Below are positions 24,564 to 32,417 of a DNA stretch of 64,000 nucleotides, one piece after another; the first letter of the stretch is position 1; each line of letters starts with the position of its first letter. The stretch covers positions 1 through 64,000 of the forward strand of contig DATJWB010000117.1 in the NCBI GenBank assembly GCA_035501495.1, read 5' to 3'. The notes beneath the pieces are model-generated. The model was not told the DNA's origin. It was given only the letters and a program-made list of their open reading frames with translations, and made no database searches. The stretch comes from JAIQFL01 sp035501495. Its GTDB lineage: Bacteria > Acidobacteriota > Terriglobia > Bryobacterales > Bryobacteraceae. Both the position numbers and the translations under genes were made by a program.

Positions 24564-25517
24564 ATGCTGGAACGCGTGCTGTATCACGATCACTGCTTCG
24601 ACGGAGCGGCGTCGGCTGCTTACTTCAGCCGCTTCATCGCGGGCGCGATTCACCCCGATGCGGAGTTTCGCTATACGGGAATGGCCCACAAGGCATCCCA
24701 GCTCTTCGACCCTAAGGTTTTCGATGGCGATGAAAACGCCATCGTGGACTTCAAGTACTCGAGCGATCCGCGTCTCACCTGGTGGTTTGACCACCATCAA
24801 AGCGCCTTCCTGACCCCCGAAGACGCCGAGCATTTCCGCCGCGACACCAGCGGCCGCAAACTCTACGACCCGAACTACAAATCCTGCACCGCGTTCATCC
24901 GGGCCGTGGCGGCCGAGCGGTTCGGCTTCCATGCTTCCGACCTCGATGACCTGGTCAACTGGTCGGTGATCATCGACGGCGCGCAATACCCGAACGCCAA
25001 AACCGCGGTCGAACTGGGAGCGCCCGCCATGAAACTGACCCTCGTGATCGAGGGCGCCAAGGGGTCGGATATCGTGCAGAAGGTCATCCACTGGATGCAG
25101 CGCCGCCTCCTTTCGGAGATCATCGCGGAACCCGAAATCCAGCAATTGTACGAGCCGCTCTACCAGCGGCACCTGGAGTCCATCGACCTGATCGGCAGCC
25201 GAGCTCACCAGGAAGACGGGGTGGTGTTCTTCGACCTCGCCGGCCGCGACGTGGAGGGGTACAACAAGTTCATTCCTTACTACCTGTTTCCGAGCTCCGT
25301 TTACACCGTCTCGGTGAGCCCGTCTAGCTTCCGGACCAAGATCTCGGTCGGATCTAACCCGTGGGCGCCCGAAGTTCCGAAACACAACCTGGCGGTGATC
25401 TGCGAACGCTACGGCGGCGGCGGACATGCCCGCGTCGGCGCAATCAGCCTGGAGCCGGGGGAGTTGGCCCGCGCCCGGGAGATCGCCGCCGAGATTGTGG
25501 CGGAGTTGAAGACCTAA
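24564..25517 (+). CDS. DHH-family phosphoesterase
   Basis: The 317-residue protein has the metal-binding order of DHH/DHHA1 enzymes: LYHDHCFDGAASAAYF (D-H-x-x-D-G) at the N-terminus, AIVDFKYSSD, the central WWFDHHQS, a later DDLVNWSVIIDGA carrying Asp residues, and the DHHA1 Gly-rich YGGGGHARVGAIS near the end. Relatives include nanoRNases, pAp phosphatase and exopolyphosphatase-like proteins; no substrate can be chosen. It is a single gene with 91 bp upstream that includes a CCGGCCGGCCGG palindrome. The downstream 650 bp hold no intact gene. Confidence 0.88.
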   Translation: MLERVLYHDHCFDGAASAAYFSRFIAGAIHPDAEFRYTGMAHKASQLFDPKVFDGDENAIVDFKYSSDPRLTWWFDHHQSAFLTPEDAEHFRRDTSGRKLYDPNYKSCTAFIRAVAAERFGFHASDLDDLVNWSVIIDGAQYPNAKTAVELGAPAMKLTLVIEGAKGSDIVQKVIHWMQRRLLSEIIAEPEIQQLYEPLYQRHLESIDLIGSRAHQEDGVVFFDLAGRDVEGYNKFIPYYLFPSSVYTVSVSPSSFRTKISVGSNPWAPEVPKHNLAVICERYGGGGHARVGAISLEPGELARAREIAAEIVAELKT

Positions 25518-25585
25518 CGAGGCCTCGCCTCAGACCGACAAGATGTACCGCGTCGTGACAGCAGCATAACGGATAATCCGGGTAT

Positions 25586-25684
25586 GGCTCCAGTCGACGG
25601 TGAGGAACTGCAAGCAGTTCCTGCCAATGAGCCTGGCCGCCGAAGCGGCAATCGATCCCGAAGGATCGGTGTCGTACCGGAGCC
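25586..25684 (+). ncRNA. Candidate structured RNA: closed multi-hairpin fold
   Basis: An outer 6-bp stem (GGCTCC 25586-25591 with GGAGCC 25679-25684) encloses three perfect hairpins: AGGAACTG-CAAG-CAGTTCCT (25603-25622), GCCGC-CGAA-GCGGC (25636-25649) and CGATCC-CGAA-GGATCG (25653-25668). Two share a CGAA loop. It is not a protein-coding stretch in any convincing frame and lies directly before a broken ORF starting at 25688. Strand is assumed from that ORF. The structure is read by eye; expression and conservation are untested. Confidence 0.4.
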
Positions 25685-25687
25685 GAC

Positions 25688-25842
25688 ATGAGCATACCCC
25701 AGAGCGTTGCCGGCATTCTCGATCATCATGTGACTTTCGAGTTGGAGTGCATCGACCGATGTACCTCAACGTCTACGTGCCGATGCTGCAGTGCGAGGCC
25801 GAAATCGACCGGCGCGTGCGCGACGCCAAGCTGGTCGCTTAA
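25688..25842 (+). pseudogene. Frameshifted, truncated remnant of a conserved hypothetical gene
   Basis: From the ATG at 25688 one frame reads MSIPQSVAGILDHHVTFELE and then CIDR. At about 25759 the sense continues in a second frame as MYLNVYVPMLQCE. Joined, HVTFELECIDR + MYLNVYVP resembles the N-terminus of a widespread family of roughly 400-residue proteins of unknown function (recalled pattern: HVTLE-x-E-x-IDRMYLNVYVP). One base appears lost at the junction. After 40 residues the similarity ends and the frame closes at 25842, so most of the gene is gone. Confidence 0.5.
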
Positions 25843-25883
25843 ACTTGACTCAAAGACCAAAACTTTTCAAGATCAAGAACCCT

Positions 25884-25905
25884 AGACTCATCTCGGCGCT
25901 TGTCG
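25884..25905 (+). repeat. Dispersed double-hairpin repeat, copy C (3' half only)
   Basis: Only the loop and right arm of hairpin 2 remain: GACTCATCTCGGCGCTTG. The matching left arm (GCGCCGAGA in copy F) is replaced by unrelated sequence, so it cannot fold. It is a truncated copy 98 bp upstream of copy D. Confidence 0.55.
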
Positions 25906-26002
25906 GGCGTGTACAGTGTCATGGCCCGCGAAGGATATTCGTGCCTGTACCCACGGGCCCCACCGGCCCACAGAACTCCATGAAAACCCTTGCGCCGTCG
26001 AC

Positions 26003-26052
26003 GTGGCGCAGGCCCTCCGGCCTGCCGCGTCCCGACTCTTCGGGACGCTTTT
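26003..26052 (+). repeat. Dispersed double-hairpin repeat, copy D
   Basis: Hairpin 1 is GCAGGCC, loop CTCC, GGCCTGC. Its closing pair is C-G, where other copies have A-T, so both arms changed together. Hairpin 2 is CGTCCCGA, loop CTCT, TCGGGACG, followed by CTTTT. It lies in the gene-poor gap before the convergent ilvD gene. Confidence 0.82.
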
Positions 26053-26173
26053 GGCCGCCTCCCGCGCCGGTGACCGCGAAGGGGTTTTCGAGGCTGTCGC
26101 GCACCGCCTTACCAGCCGTTTTTCAGTCTCCGCGAAGTCAGGTGCCGGCAAGCCGCTACCGGCAAGCCAACCC

Positions 26174-27838
26174 CTACCGCCCCGTGACCGCGCCCTCCGA
26201 TGCCGACGAAACCAAAGCGCAATACTTCGCGAAGACGCCCGTCCGATATCGTGCCGCGGGAGCCTTCCATGCCGCCAGCCGCGTTGCCAACTCGTCCGCC
26301 GATATGTCGACATTGAGTACGCCGCGGTCGGCATCCACGGTAATCGGGTCGCCCTCCCGCACCGCCGCAATCGGTCCCCCGTTGAAAGCTTCAGGCGCAA
26401 CATGTGCAATCATGAAGCCGTGCGTGGCGCCGCTGAAGCGGCCATCGGTGACCAGGGCGACGCTGTCCGATAGCCCCGCCCCCACGATCGCACCTGTGAC
26501 ACCAAGCATCTCCCGCATCCCAGGCCCGCCCCTTGGCCCCTCATAGCGGATCACCACCACATCACCCGCCCGGATCTTGCCGTGTGTCACCGCCTGCATG
26601 GCGTCCTCCTCGCGTTCGAAGACGCGCGCCGGACCCTGGTGGACCTTCTTATCGTGGCCCGCCAGCTTGATCACGCAGCCTTCCGGCGCCAGGTTCCCCC
26701 GCAGAATCGCAATGCCGCCGCGTGGCTTGAGTGGCTGGTGCAGCGGCCGTATCACTTCCTGTCCGGGGGTCTCGACTGCATCACTGGCCTCTTCGGCGAA
26801 GGATCTGCCGGTAATCGTGAGGGCCGTGCCATCGACGTACTTCCCCTCCACCAGGCGTTTGGCGATCACTCCGATGCCGCCGGCTTTGTCCACATCCGCT
26901 GCCATGAACCGCCCGCCAGGCTTAATATCCACGATCACGGGCGTACGCGCCGAGATGCCGTCGAAATCGTCGATCGTCAGCGGAACCTCGGCCTCCCGGG
27001 CCATGGCCAACAGGTGGAGCACCGCATTGGTCGATCCCGCCGTGGCCGCCACGCCCGCAATCGCGTTCTCGAACGCCGTGCGCGTGCAGATATCGCGCGC
27101 CTTGCGCTCGTTGCGGACGGCGTCCATCACGATCTGCCCGCACCGGAGCGCCACATCCTCCTTCCGCCGGTCCACCTGCGGCACCGCGGCAGTACCCATC
27201 GGCGCCAGCCCGATCAGTTCCATCACCGTGGCCATCGTGTTGGCGGTGAACTGGCCCCCGCACGCGCCCGCGCCCGGGCAGGCGTGGTCTTCGATATCCA
27301 GCAACTCCGCATCCGATATGCGGCCGCTGGCATTCGCGCCGACCGCCTCGAACACGTCCTGAATGCTGATGTCGCAGCCGTTGTGCTTGCCCGGAAGAAT
27401 CGACCCTCCATAAAGAACCACTCCCGGGATATTCAGCCGCAGCAGGGCCATTGCCGCCGCCGGAATCGTCTTGTCGCAGGCCACCATCGCCACGATGCCG
27501 TCGAACATGTGGCCGCGCACCAGCAACTCGATCGAATCCGCGATCACCTCGCGGCTCACCAGCGAGGCCTTCATCCCCTCCGTGCCCATGGTGACGCCGT
27601 CGGAGATGGCGATGGTGTTGAACTCCATGGGAGTGCCGCCGGCTGCGCGGATGCCCTCCTTCACCTTGACCGCCAGGTCCCTCAGGTTGTAGTTACACGG
27701 CATGGTCTCGATCCAGGTGTTGGCGACCCCGATGATCGGCTTGGCGAGATCCGCATCGGTAAACCCGATGGCTTTGAGCATGGCGCGCGCGGGAGCGCGG
27801 TCGCGGCCCTGGGTGATGGTATAGCTTTGCAGTTTCAT
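26174..27838 (-). CDS. ilvD: Dihydroxy-acid dehydratase
   Basis: It dehydrates 2,3-dihydroxy-isovalerate and -methylvalerate to 2-oxo acids in valine/isoleucine synthesis. The protein has 554 residues. The Fe-S ligands are visible: Cys in IETMPCNYNLRDLA, Cys in VAMVACDKTIPAAAMAL, and Cys in HACPGAGACGGQFTANTMA. GDVVVIRYEGPRGGPGMREM and VTDGRFSGATHGFMIAHVAP (substrate Ser) are family marks. The ATG at 27838 starts at the usual KLQSYTITQGRDRAPARAM; the frame extends upstream to 27919 but crosses the divergent promoter. TACACT lies 11 nt before the start. It is a lone ilv gene here. Confidence 0.96.
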   Translation of the reverse strand: MKLQSYTITQGRDRAPARAMLKAIGFTDADLAKPIIGVANTWIETMPCNYNLRDLAVKVKEGIRAAGGTPMEFNTIAISDGVTMGTEGMKASLVSREVIADSIELLVRGHMFDGIVAMVACDKTIPAAAMALLRLNIPGVVLYGGSILPGKHNGCDISIQDVFEAVGANASGRISDAELLDIEDHACPGAGACGGQFTANTMATVMELIGLAPMGTAAVPQVDRRKEDVALRCGQIVMDAVRNERKARDICTRTAFENAIAGVAATAGSTNAVLHLLAMAREAEVPLTIDDFDGISARTPVIVDIKPGGRFMAADVDKAGGIGVIAKRLVEGKYVDGTALTITGRSFAEEASDAVETPGQEVIRPLHQPLKPRGGIAILRGNLAPEGCVIKLAGHDKKVHQGPARVFEREEDAMQAVTHGKIRAGDVVVIRYEGPRGGPGMREMLGVTGAIVGAGLSDSVALVTDGRFSGATHGFMIAHVAPEAFNGGPIAAVREGDPITVDADRGVLNVDISADELATRLAAWKAPAARYRTGVFAKYCALVSSASEGAVTGR

Positions 27839-27909
27839 GGTGAAGTACCAGTGTACCGGCTTGACCAACTCGCCGGGAACGTAGGGCGCCGTCCCGCCGT
27901 CCATAGGCC

Positions 27910-28851
27910 ATGCGCGCACTCTGGATGATGGCGTTCGCCGCCGCGGCGTCCGCCCAACCGGCCGCTCTGTTCGAATACGACCGCACCGTGCCGTTCCAGT
28001 ATCAGGAAGAGATCATCCGCCGCGACAGCCGGGCCGAGATCGCCGGAGCCGGATTCCAAAGCCCCAAGGGCGGCAAGGTCAACATGATCGTCGTGCGGCC
28101 CACGGGCAAGGGGCCGTTTGCCGGAATCGTTTACCAGCACGGCGGCGGCCAGAGCATGACGACCTACGTCGCCGAAGCAGAGGTGCTGGCCCGCGCCGGA
28201 GCTGTATCGCTCATCCTCGATGCCCCCGGAACTGCTCCCGGCAAGTGGAAGCCCGAGGTCCAGCAGACCGCGGCCGATTTCCGGGACTACAACGCCGAGA
28301 TCACGATCTGCTATCGTCGCGCCATCGACTATTTGCAGTCGCTGAAGAACATCGATCCGGAGCGCATTGGATTCGTCGGGCATAGCTACGGCGGCATCAT
28401 GGGCGGAGCCCTGGTAACCGTGGAGCCGCGCGTCAAGACCTTTGTGCTGATCGGTGGCGTGGCGCGATATACCCGCCACATCTCCGAAACGGAAATCGAC
28501 TACTGGATCAACTGGCGCAAGCGGTTCACGCCCGGCCAACTGGCGGACGCGCTGCAGGTCATCCGGCCCATCGACCCCGACCAGTACGTCGGCGCGCCGA
28601 AACACGGCCCCATCCTGTTCCAATGCGGCAGTTTCGACTTCGTCAATATCCAGGCCTGCCCCGACTACTGTGCCGCCGCCTCAGCGCCCAAGGAACTGCG
28701 TTGGTACGACACCGACCACAGTTTCGCCGACTTGGAAGCAGCGTTCGACCGCATGCAATGGCTGGAGCGCAATCTCCACTTGAAGCCGGTGCGACCGCTG
28801 CTCGACCGTCTGTGGACCACCCCTCAAAAACGCTCCGCTCCTGCGAAATAG
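27910..28851 (+). CDS. Secreted alpha/beta hydrolase (dienelactone hydrolase-like)
   Basis: The 313-residue protein has a signal peptide (MRALWMMAFAAAASAQ) and an alpha/beta hydrolase fold. The oxyanion region is GIVYQHGGGQSM, the nucleophile elbow GFVGHSYGGIMGG contains Ser, a likely Asp is in LFQCGSFDFVN, and the His is in YDTDHSFAD. It probably cleaves an ester or carries out an acyl-hydrolase reaction in the periplasm; the substrate is unknown. It is divergent from ilvD (71-bp gap). Repeat copy E follows 4 bp after the stop. Confidence 0.85.
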   Translation: MRALWMMAFAAAASAQPAALFEYDRTVPFQYQEEIIRRDSRAEIAGAGFQSPKGGKVNMIVVRPTGKGPFAGIVYQHGGGQSMTTYVAEAEVLARAGAVSLILDAPGTAPGKWKPEVQQTAADFRDYNAEITICYRRAIDYLQSLKNIDPERIGFVGHSYGGIMGGALVTVEPRVKTFVLIGGVARYTRHISETEIDYWINWRKRFTPGQLADALQVIRPIDPDQYVGAPKHGPILFQCGSFDFVNIQACPDYCAAASAPKELRWYDTDHSFADLEAAFDRMQWLERNLHLKPVRPLLDRLWTTPQKRSAPAK

Positions 28852-28855
28852 CACT

Positions 28856-28906
28856 GTGGCGCAGGCACTCCTGCCTGCCGCGTCCCGACTCCTCGGGTCG
28901 CTTTTT
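28856..28906 (+). repeat. Dispersed double-hairpin repeat, copy E
   Basis: Hairpin 1 is a perfect GCAGGCA, loop CTCC, TGCCTGC. Hairpin 2 is CGTCCCGA, loop CTCC, TCGGGTCG with one T-T mismatch. A CTTTTT tail follows, so it looks most like an intrinsic terminator for the hydrolase gene ending at 28851. Confidence 0.85.
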
Positions 28907-28933
28907 CCCGGCGCAAACCCCGGGACGCTACTT

Positions 28934-28947
28934 TTGAACGTATTCAA
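28934..28947. promoter_or_regulatory. TetR-type operator O1 (upstream of promoter)
   Basis: TTGAACGTATTCAA has the half-sites TTGAA and TTCAA found in two perfect copies downstream, with a non-symmetric centre. It lies 7 bp before the -35 box and may be a lower-affinity site of the TetR regulator encoded at 29459. Confidence 0.7.
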
Positions 28948-28954
28948 ATTTTAC

Positions 28955-28983
28955 TTGACACCGCCCCGGCCCGGCGATATCTT
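28955..28983 (+). promoter_or_regulatory. Sigma-70 type promoter of the membrane protein-tetR operon
   Basis: TTGACA at 28955-28960 and TATCTT at 28978-28983 are separated by 17 bp. Transcription would begin near 28990, inside the first of two abutting operators, an arrangement suited to strong repression. Confidence 0.8.
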
Positions 28984-28987
28984 TAAA

Positions 28988-29015
28988 TTGAACATGTTCA
29001 ATTGAACGCGTTCAA
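28988..29015. promoter_or_regulatory. Two abutting perfect TetR-type operators (O2 and O3)
   Basis: TTGAACATGTTCAA (28988-29001) and TTGAACGCGTTCAA (29002-29015) are perfect 14-bp palindromes lying end to end. O2 extends to an 18-bp perfect palindrome with flanking AA/TT. They cover the expected transcription start and reach the ribosome binding site AAGGAGGG (29016-29023). Confidence 0.85.
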
Positions 29016-29026
29016 AAGGAGGGTGT

Positions 29027-29458
29027 ATGTACATCGTCGTTTCCTATCTGCTCTATCTCGCGATCAGCCTGGGGGTCACGGTCTGGGTAGCGAGGACCCT
29101 GCGCAGGAACGGCCGCGTCTTCCTGGTGGATGCCTTTCACGGCAACAGCGAACTCGCCGATGCGGTCAACAACCTGCTCGTCGTCGGCTTCTACCTCATC
29201 AACGTGGGCTACGTCACCGTGGCGCTGCGGACCGCGGCCACGCTGGATGACGCGCGCCAGGCCATCGAGCTCATCTGCGATAAGATCGGCGTGGTACTAC
29301 TGGTGTTGGGCGTGATGCACTTCTTCAACCTGTACATCTTCAACCGGCTTCGCAAGCGCGCGCAGGAGCCGCCTCGTCGCGAGCGTCCGCACGTACCGCC
29401 GCCTCCGGTCCCGGGCTGGGCTCCCGCGGGAACGCCGGTTGGCAAGGTACTCGACTAA
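29027..29458 (+). CDS. Small membrane protein controlled by the adjacent TetR regulator
   Basis: I do not recognise the 143-residue protein. It has three predicted membrane helices (residues 2-22, SYLLYLAISLGVTVWVA; about 50-68, NNLLVVGFYLINVGYVTVAL; 90-110, KIGVVLLVLGVMHFFNLYIF) and a proline-rich cytoplasmic tail (PPPPVPGW). The loop after helix 1, RTLRRNGRVFLVDAFHGN, would be cytoplasmic or periplasmic. The start has an excellent ribosome site (AAGGAGGG, 3 nt before ATG). The stop is immediately followed by the tetR start, so the two genes are cotranscribed and the membrane protein is the only evident target of this repressor here. Possible roles are in membrane stress or small-molecule sensing, both speculative. 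Confidence 0.85.
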   Translation: MYIVVSYLLYLAISLGVTVWVARTLRRNGRVFLVDAFHGNSELADAVNNLLVVGFYLINVGYVTVALRTAATLDDARQAIELICDKIGVVLLVLGVMHFFNLYIFNRLRKRAQEPPRRERPHVPPPPVPGWAPAGTPVGKVLD

Positions 29459-30121
29459 GTGAAGCCGACCGCCAAAAGCGACGAGACCCGCGCCCGCATC
29501 CTCGATGCGGCCATCGATCTCTTCCGGCGCCAGGGATTCGAAGAGACGACCATGCGCGAGATCGCTGCCGGCGCCGGTGTGGCCACCGGCGCCGCCTACT
29601 ACTATTTCGATTCCAAGGACGCCATCGTGCTGGCCTTCTACGACCAGGCGCAGCGGGAAATGGAGCCGCTCCTCGAGGCTGCCTTGGCCGATTCCAAAAG
29701 CCTGAAGGCGCGGGTCGGCGCCCTGCTCGAAGTCAAGCTCCAGTACTTCGAGCCAAACCGGCGGCTGCTGGGCGCCCTGGCCGCGCATGCCGACCCCGAG
29801 CACCAACTCTCGCCCTTCAGCGCCCCAACCCTCGAAATGCGCGAGCGGGACATGAAATTCTTCGAGCGGGCGCTCGAGGGTAGCCGCATCCAGGTCCGCG
29901 GCGAACTGGGGCGCCATCTCCCGCGGATTCTGTGGATGTACCAGATGGGCCTGATTCTGTTTTGGATCTTCGACCGCTCCCCGGCCCAGCGCCGTACCCG
30001 GCTCCTGCTCGAAAAGAGCCTCACCATTGTCGTCCGGCTGATTAAAATCTCGGAGTTCCCGCTGCTGCGACCCGTGCGGCGGATGGTCGTAGACCTGGTG
30101 GATACGGTGATGGAGGATTAG
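29459..30121 (+). CDS. TetR/AcrR-family transcriptional regulator
   Basis: The 220-residue protein has the TetR DNA-binding domain at residues 8-55: RILDAAIDLFRRQGFEETTM, then REIAAGAGVATGAAYYYFDS and KDAIVLAFY. The C-terminal ligand domain is divergent, with aromatic-rich helices (PRILWMYQMGLILFWIFDRS) that suggest a hydrophobic ligand. The GTG start directly follows the TAA of the membrane-protein gene. The operon promoter carries three palindromes with TTGAA/TTCAA half-sites, the likely binding sites, so the system is autoregulated. Its inducer is unknown. Confidence 0.93.
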   Translation: MKPTAKSDETRARILDAAIDLFRRQGFEETTMREIAAGAGVATGAAYYYFDSKDAIVLAFYDQAQREMEPLLEAALADSKSLKARVGALLEVKLQYFEPNRRLLGALAAHADPEHQLSPFSAPTLEMRERDMKFFERALEGSRIQVRGELGRHLPRILWMYQMGLILFWIFDRSPAQRRTRLLLEKSLTIVVRLIKISEFPLLRPVRRMVVDLVDTVMED

Positions 30122-30123
30122 CG

Positions 30124-31284
30124 CTACCAGACTGCCCGCGCCTGCGCCTCCCCTTTGCTCGCCAGCGAGAATCTCGCATCCACCGCCCCGCCGTCCAATA
30201 TCCGCATGGAAAGATACTCCCCCACCGCCGGACCGTGCTTAAACCCGTGCCCCGAACCGCCTCCTGCCAGCCACACGTTGTCGAAATCCGGGTGGCGGTC
30301 GATCAGGAAGTCGCCGCTCGACGTGTTCTCGTACTGGCAGACTCGCGACTCCACCAGCGGGGCGGCGCGCAATGCCGGAAATCGCTCCTCCAGGAACCGG
30401 CGGATCTCCTCGATACCCTCGGCAGTGACGCGCCGGTCGCCGGTATCGGGATCGAAAGCCGCTCCATGCCGGTCAAACCCCACTTTGAAACCGCGGCTCT
30501 CCAGATCGGGAAAGCCGTACGGCCCCCGCGGATCGCTGAAATCGAGCCACACCGGGAATGCCGGCGGAGCGAAGCTCCGGTCGCCCGGCGGAGTCGCAAA
30601 GAAGAAGATCTCCTGCCGCGTGGGGTAGATCCGCGATCCCAGCAGCGCCGGAAACATCTTGGGGAGCCAGGGACCGCACGCAAAAACGAAAATGCCGGCG
30701 CGGATCGAGTCCCCGCCATTCGCCCGCACCACCGCCTGCCGCCCGCTTCCCGCAGGCGCGAGCACCCCGGCGACCTCATATCCCACCCCGCGAGCGATCG
30801 CGTCCGACGCCACGCAAGCCACTGCCCGCCGCGCCATTAACGCGCCGCTCCCCGGCTCGAAAACCCCGTACACCTTGGCATCCGCCAGCCGCATCTGCGG
30901 CCAGCGCCGCGCCATTTCCGCGCCTGCCACAATCTCCGTGGCAACCCCCGCGGCCTTCAGCGTCCGCTGCGTCGCGTCGCTGTAGCGGTCGCCCTGGCGT
31001 GCGATCCACAACACTCCCGACTGGTGAAACAGCGGCTGGCCCGCCTGGCGAAACAGTTCCTTCCAAAGTTCCAGCGAGCGCATCGACATACGGGTGTAGA
31101 TCTCGTCTGCTCCGTACCCCATGCGAATCGCGCGGCTCTCGCCGCCGGAACTCGCGCGCCCATGCCCGGGCCCCCAGGCATCCACCAGCAGCACCGACCG
31201 CCCCGCGCGCCGCAGGTGCCAGGCCGTCCAGGCCCCGAACACCCCCGCGCCGATCACCGCCACATCGTACGCCGTGTCGAGCAT
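30124..31284 (-). CDS. FAD-dependent amine oxidase of the sarcosine oxidase type
   Basis: The 386-residue DAO-fold flavoprotein begins with the dinucleotide-binding motif DVAVIGAGVFGAWTAWHL and an acidic strand end (VLLVDAW). A second signature, RASSGGESRAIRMGY, matches the sarcosine oxidase/SolA group. Near the C-terminus, CQYENTSSGDFLIDRHP contains a Cys at the position where monomeric sarcosine oxidases attach FAD covalently, followed by GGGSGHGFKHGPAVGEYL. It probably oxidises an N-methylated or secondary amine acid, making H2O2. The ATG at 31284 is chosen because upstream sequence belongs to the divergent promoter. TATGCT lies 11 nt before the start. Confidence 0.87.
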   Translation of the reverse strand: MLDTAYDVAVIGAGVFGAWTAWHLRRAGRSVLLVDAWGPGHGRASSGGESRAIRMGYGADEIYTRMSMRSLELWKELFRQAGQPLFHQSGVLWIARQGDRYSDATQRTLKAAGVATEIVAGAEMARRWPQMRLADAKVYGVFEPGSGALMARRAVACVASDAIARGVGYEVAGVLAPAGSGRQAVVRANGGDSIRAGIFVFACGPWLPKMFPALLGSRIYPTRQEIFFFATPPGDRSFAPPAFPVWLDFSDPRGPYGFPDLESRGFKVGFDRHGAAFDPDTGDRRVTAEGIEEIRRFLEERFPALRAAPLVESRVCQYENTSSGDFLIDRHPDFDNVWLAGGGSGHGFKHGPAVGEYLSMRILDGGAVDARFSLASKGEAQARAVW

Positions 31285-31326
31285 ATCGCCGTTGTAGCAT
31301 AGAAAGCACCGGAGACCCCCGAACCG

Positions 31327-32382
31327 ATGAAGAAGACCATCCGGCTGTTTGCCTCGCTCGCGCTGGCCGGCAGCGCTCCTGCGGCCGTGAAGCCCGGCGC
31401 CGTGGACGCCCTCTTCAGCCCGTACAGCCACGCCAACGTCCCGGGCGCCTCCGTGATCGTGATCCGCGATGGCAAGGTCCTCTTCCGGCACGCCTATGGC
31501 CTCGCCGACGTCGAAGCGCACGTGGCCGCCACCACCGCCACCAACTACCGCCTGGCATCCGTCACCAAGCAGTTCACCGCCATGTCCATCCTGATGCTCG
31601 CGGAGCGCCAACGCCTCTCCCTCGATGACGACCTCACCCGGTTCTTTCCGGACTATCCTGCCTATGGAAAGCAGGTCACCATCCGCCACCTGCTCACCCA
31701 CACCTCCGGTCTGCGCGCTTACGAGGATCTGATCCCCGCCGAGCGTACCGCGCAGGTCCACGACATCGATGTGCTCGATCTTCTGAAGCGCCAGACCAGT
31801 ACGTACTTCGCCCCCGGGTCGGAGTGGCGCTACAGCAACACCGGCTATGCCCACCTCGCGCTGATCGTCGAAAAGGCCTCCGGCATGCGCTTCGCCGCGT
31901 TTCTCAAGAAGAACATCTTCGACCCGCTGCATATGGCCGGGACCGTCGCCTATGAGGAAGGTGTTTCCACCGTCCGCAATCGCGCCTACGGCTATACCGA
32001 GCGCGCCGGCGCGTTCGAGCGCACCGACCAGAGCGTCACCAGCGCAGTGCTGGGCGATGGCGGCATTTATTCATCGGTAGAGGACCTCTTCCGCTGGGAC
32101 CAGGCGCTCTACACCACACGCCTGGTCCGCGCCGAAACCCTGCAGGCAGCTTTCACACCTGCCCTCCTGACCAACGGTACGAAGACTGCGTACGGTTTCG
32201 GTTGGGAGATCGGCGAGTACAAGGGCCTGAAGACCGTCCGGCACGGCGGCAGCACCGTGGGCTTCCGAACCCACATCTGCCGCATCCCCGAGAAGCGCTT
32301 CACCGTGATCGTCCTGGTGAACCGGGCCAACGCCAGGCCGGAAGAACTCGCCGATCGCATCGCCGACCTCTACCTCTTCTGA
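31327..32382 (+). CDS. Secreted serine hydrolase of the class C beta-lactamase fold
   Basis: The 351-residue protein has a signal peptide (MKKTIRLFASLALAGSAPA) and the three active-site motifs of the beta-lactamase/DD-peptidase family: S-x-x-K in LASVTKQFTAMSI, Y-x-N in WRYSNTGYAHL and H-G-G in VRHGGSTVGFRTH. LLTHTSGL is a further family mark. Such proteins include esterases, D-aminopeptidases and penicillin-binding protein relatives; beta-lactam resistance should not be assumed. It is divergent from the flavoprotein gene across 42 bp and is followed 35 bp later by the DNA glycosylase gene. Confidence 0.9.
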   Translation: MKKTIRLFASLALAGSAPAAVKPGAVDALFSPYSHANVPGASVIVIRDGKVLFRHAYGLADVEAHVAATTATNYRLASVTKQFTAMSILMLAERQRLSLDDDLTRFFPDYPAYGKQVTIRHLLTHTSGLRAYEDLIPAERTAQVHDIDVLDLLKRQTSTYFAPGSEWRYSNTGYAHLALIVEKASGMRFAAFLKKNIFDPLHMAGTVAYEEGVSTVRNRAYGYTERAGAFERTDQSVTSAVLGDGGIYSSVEDLFRWDQALYTTRLVRAETLQAAFTPALLTNGTKTAYGFGWEIGEYKGLKTVRHGGSTVGFRTHICRIPEKRFTVIVLVNRANARPEELADRIADLYLF

Positions 32383-32417
32383 GACGACGGCGCCTTGCCC
32401 GTGCTACGTTCGAACGT

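Noticed and set aside
25586..25684. Group II intron or retron RNA
   Set aside because: No reverse transcriptase gene lies nearby and no domain V-like or msr/msd arrangement is visible.
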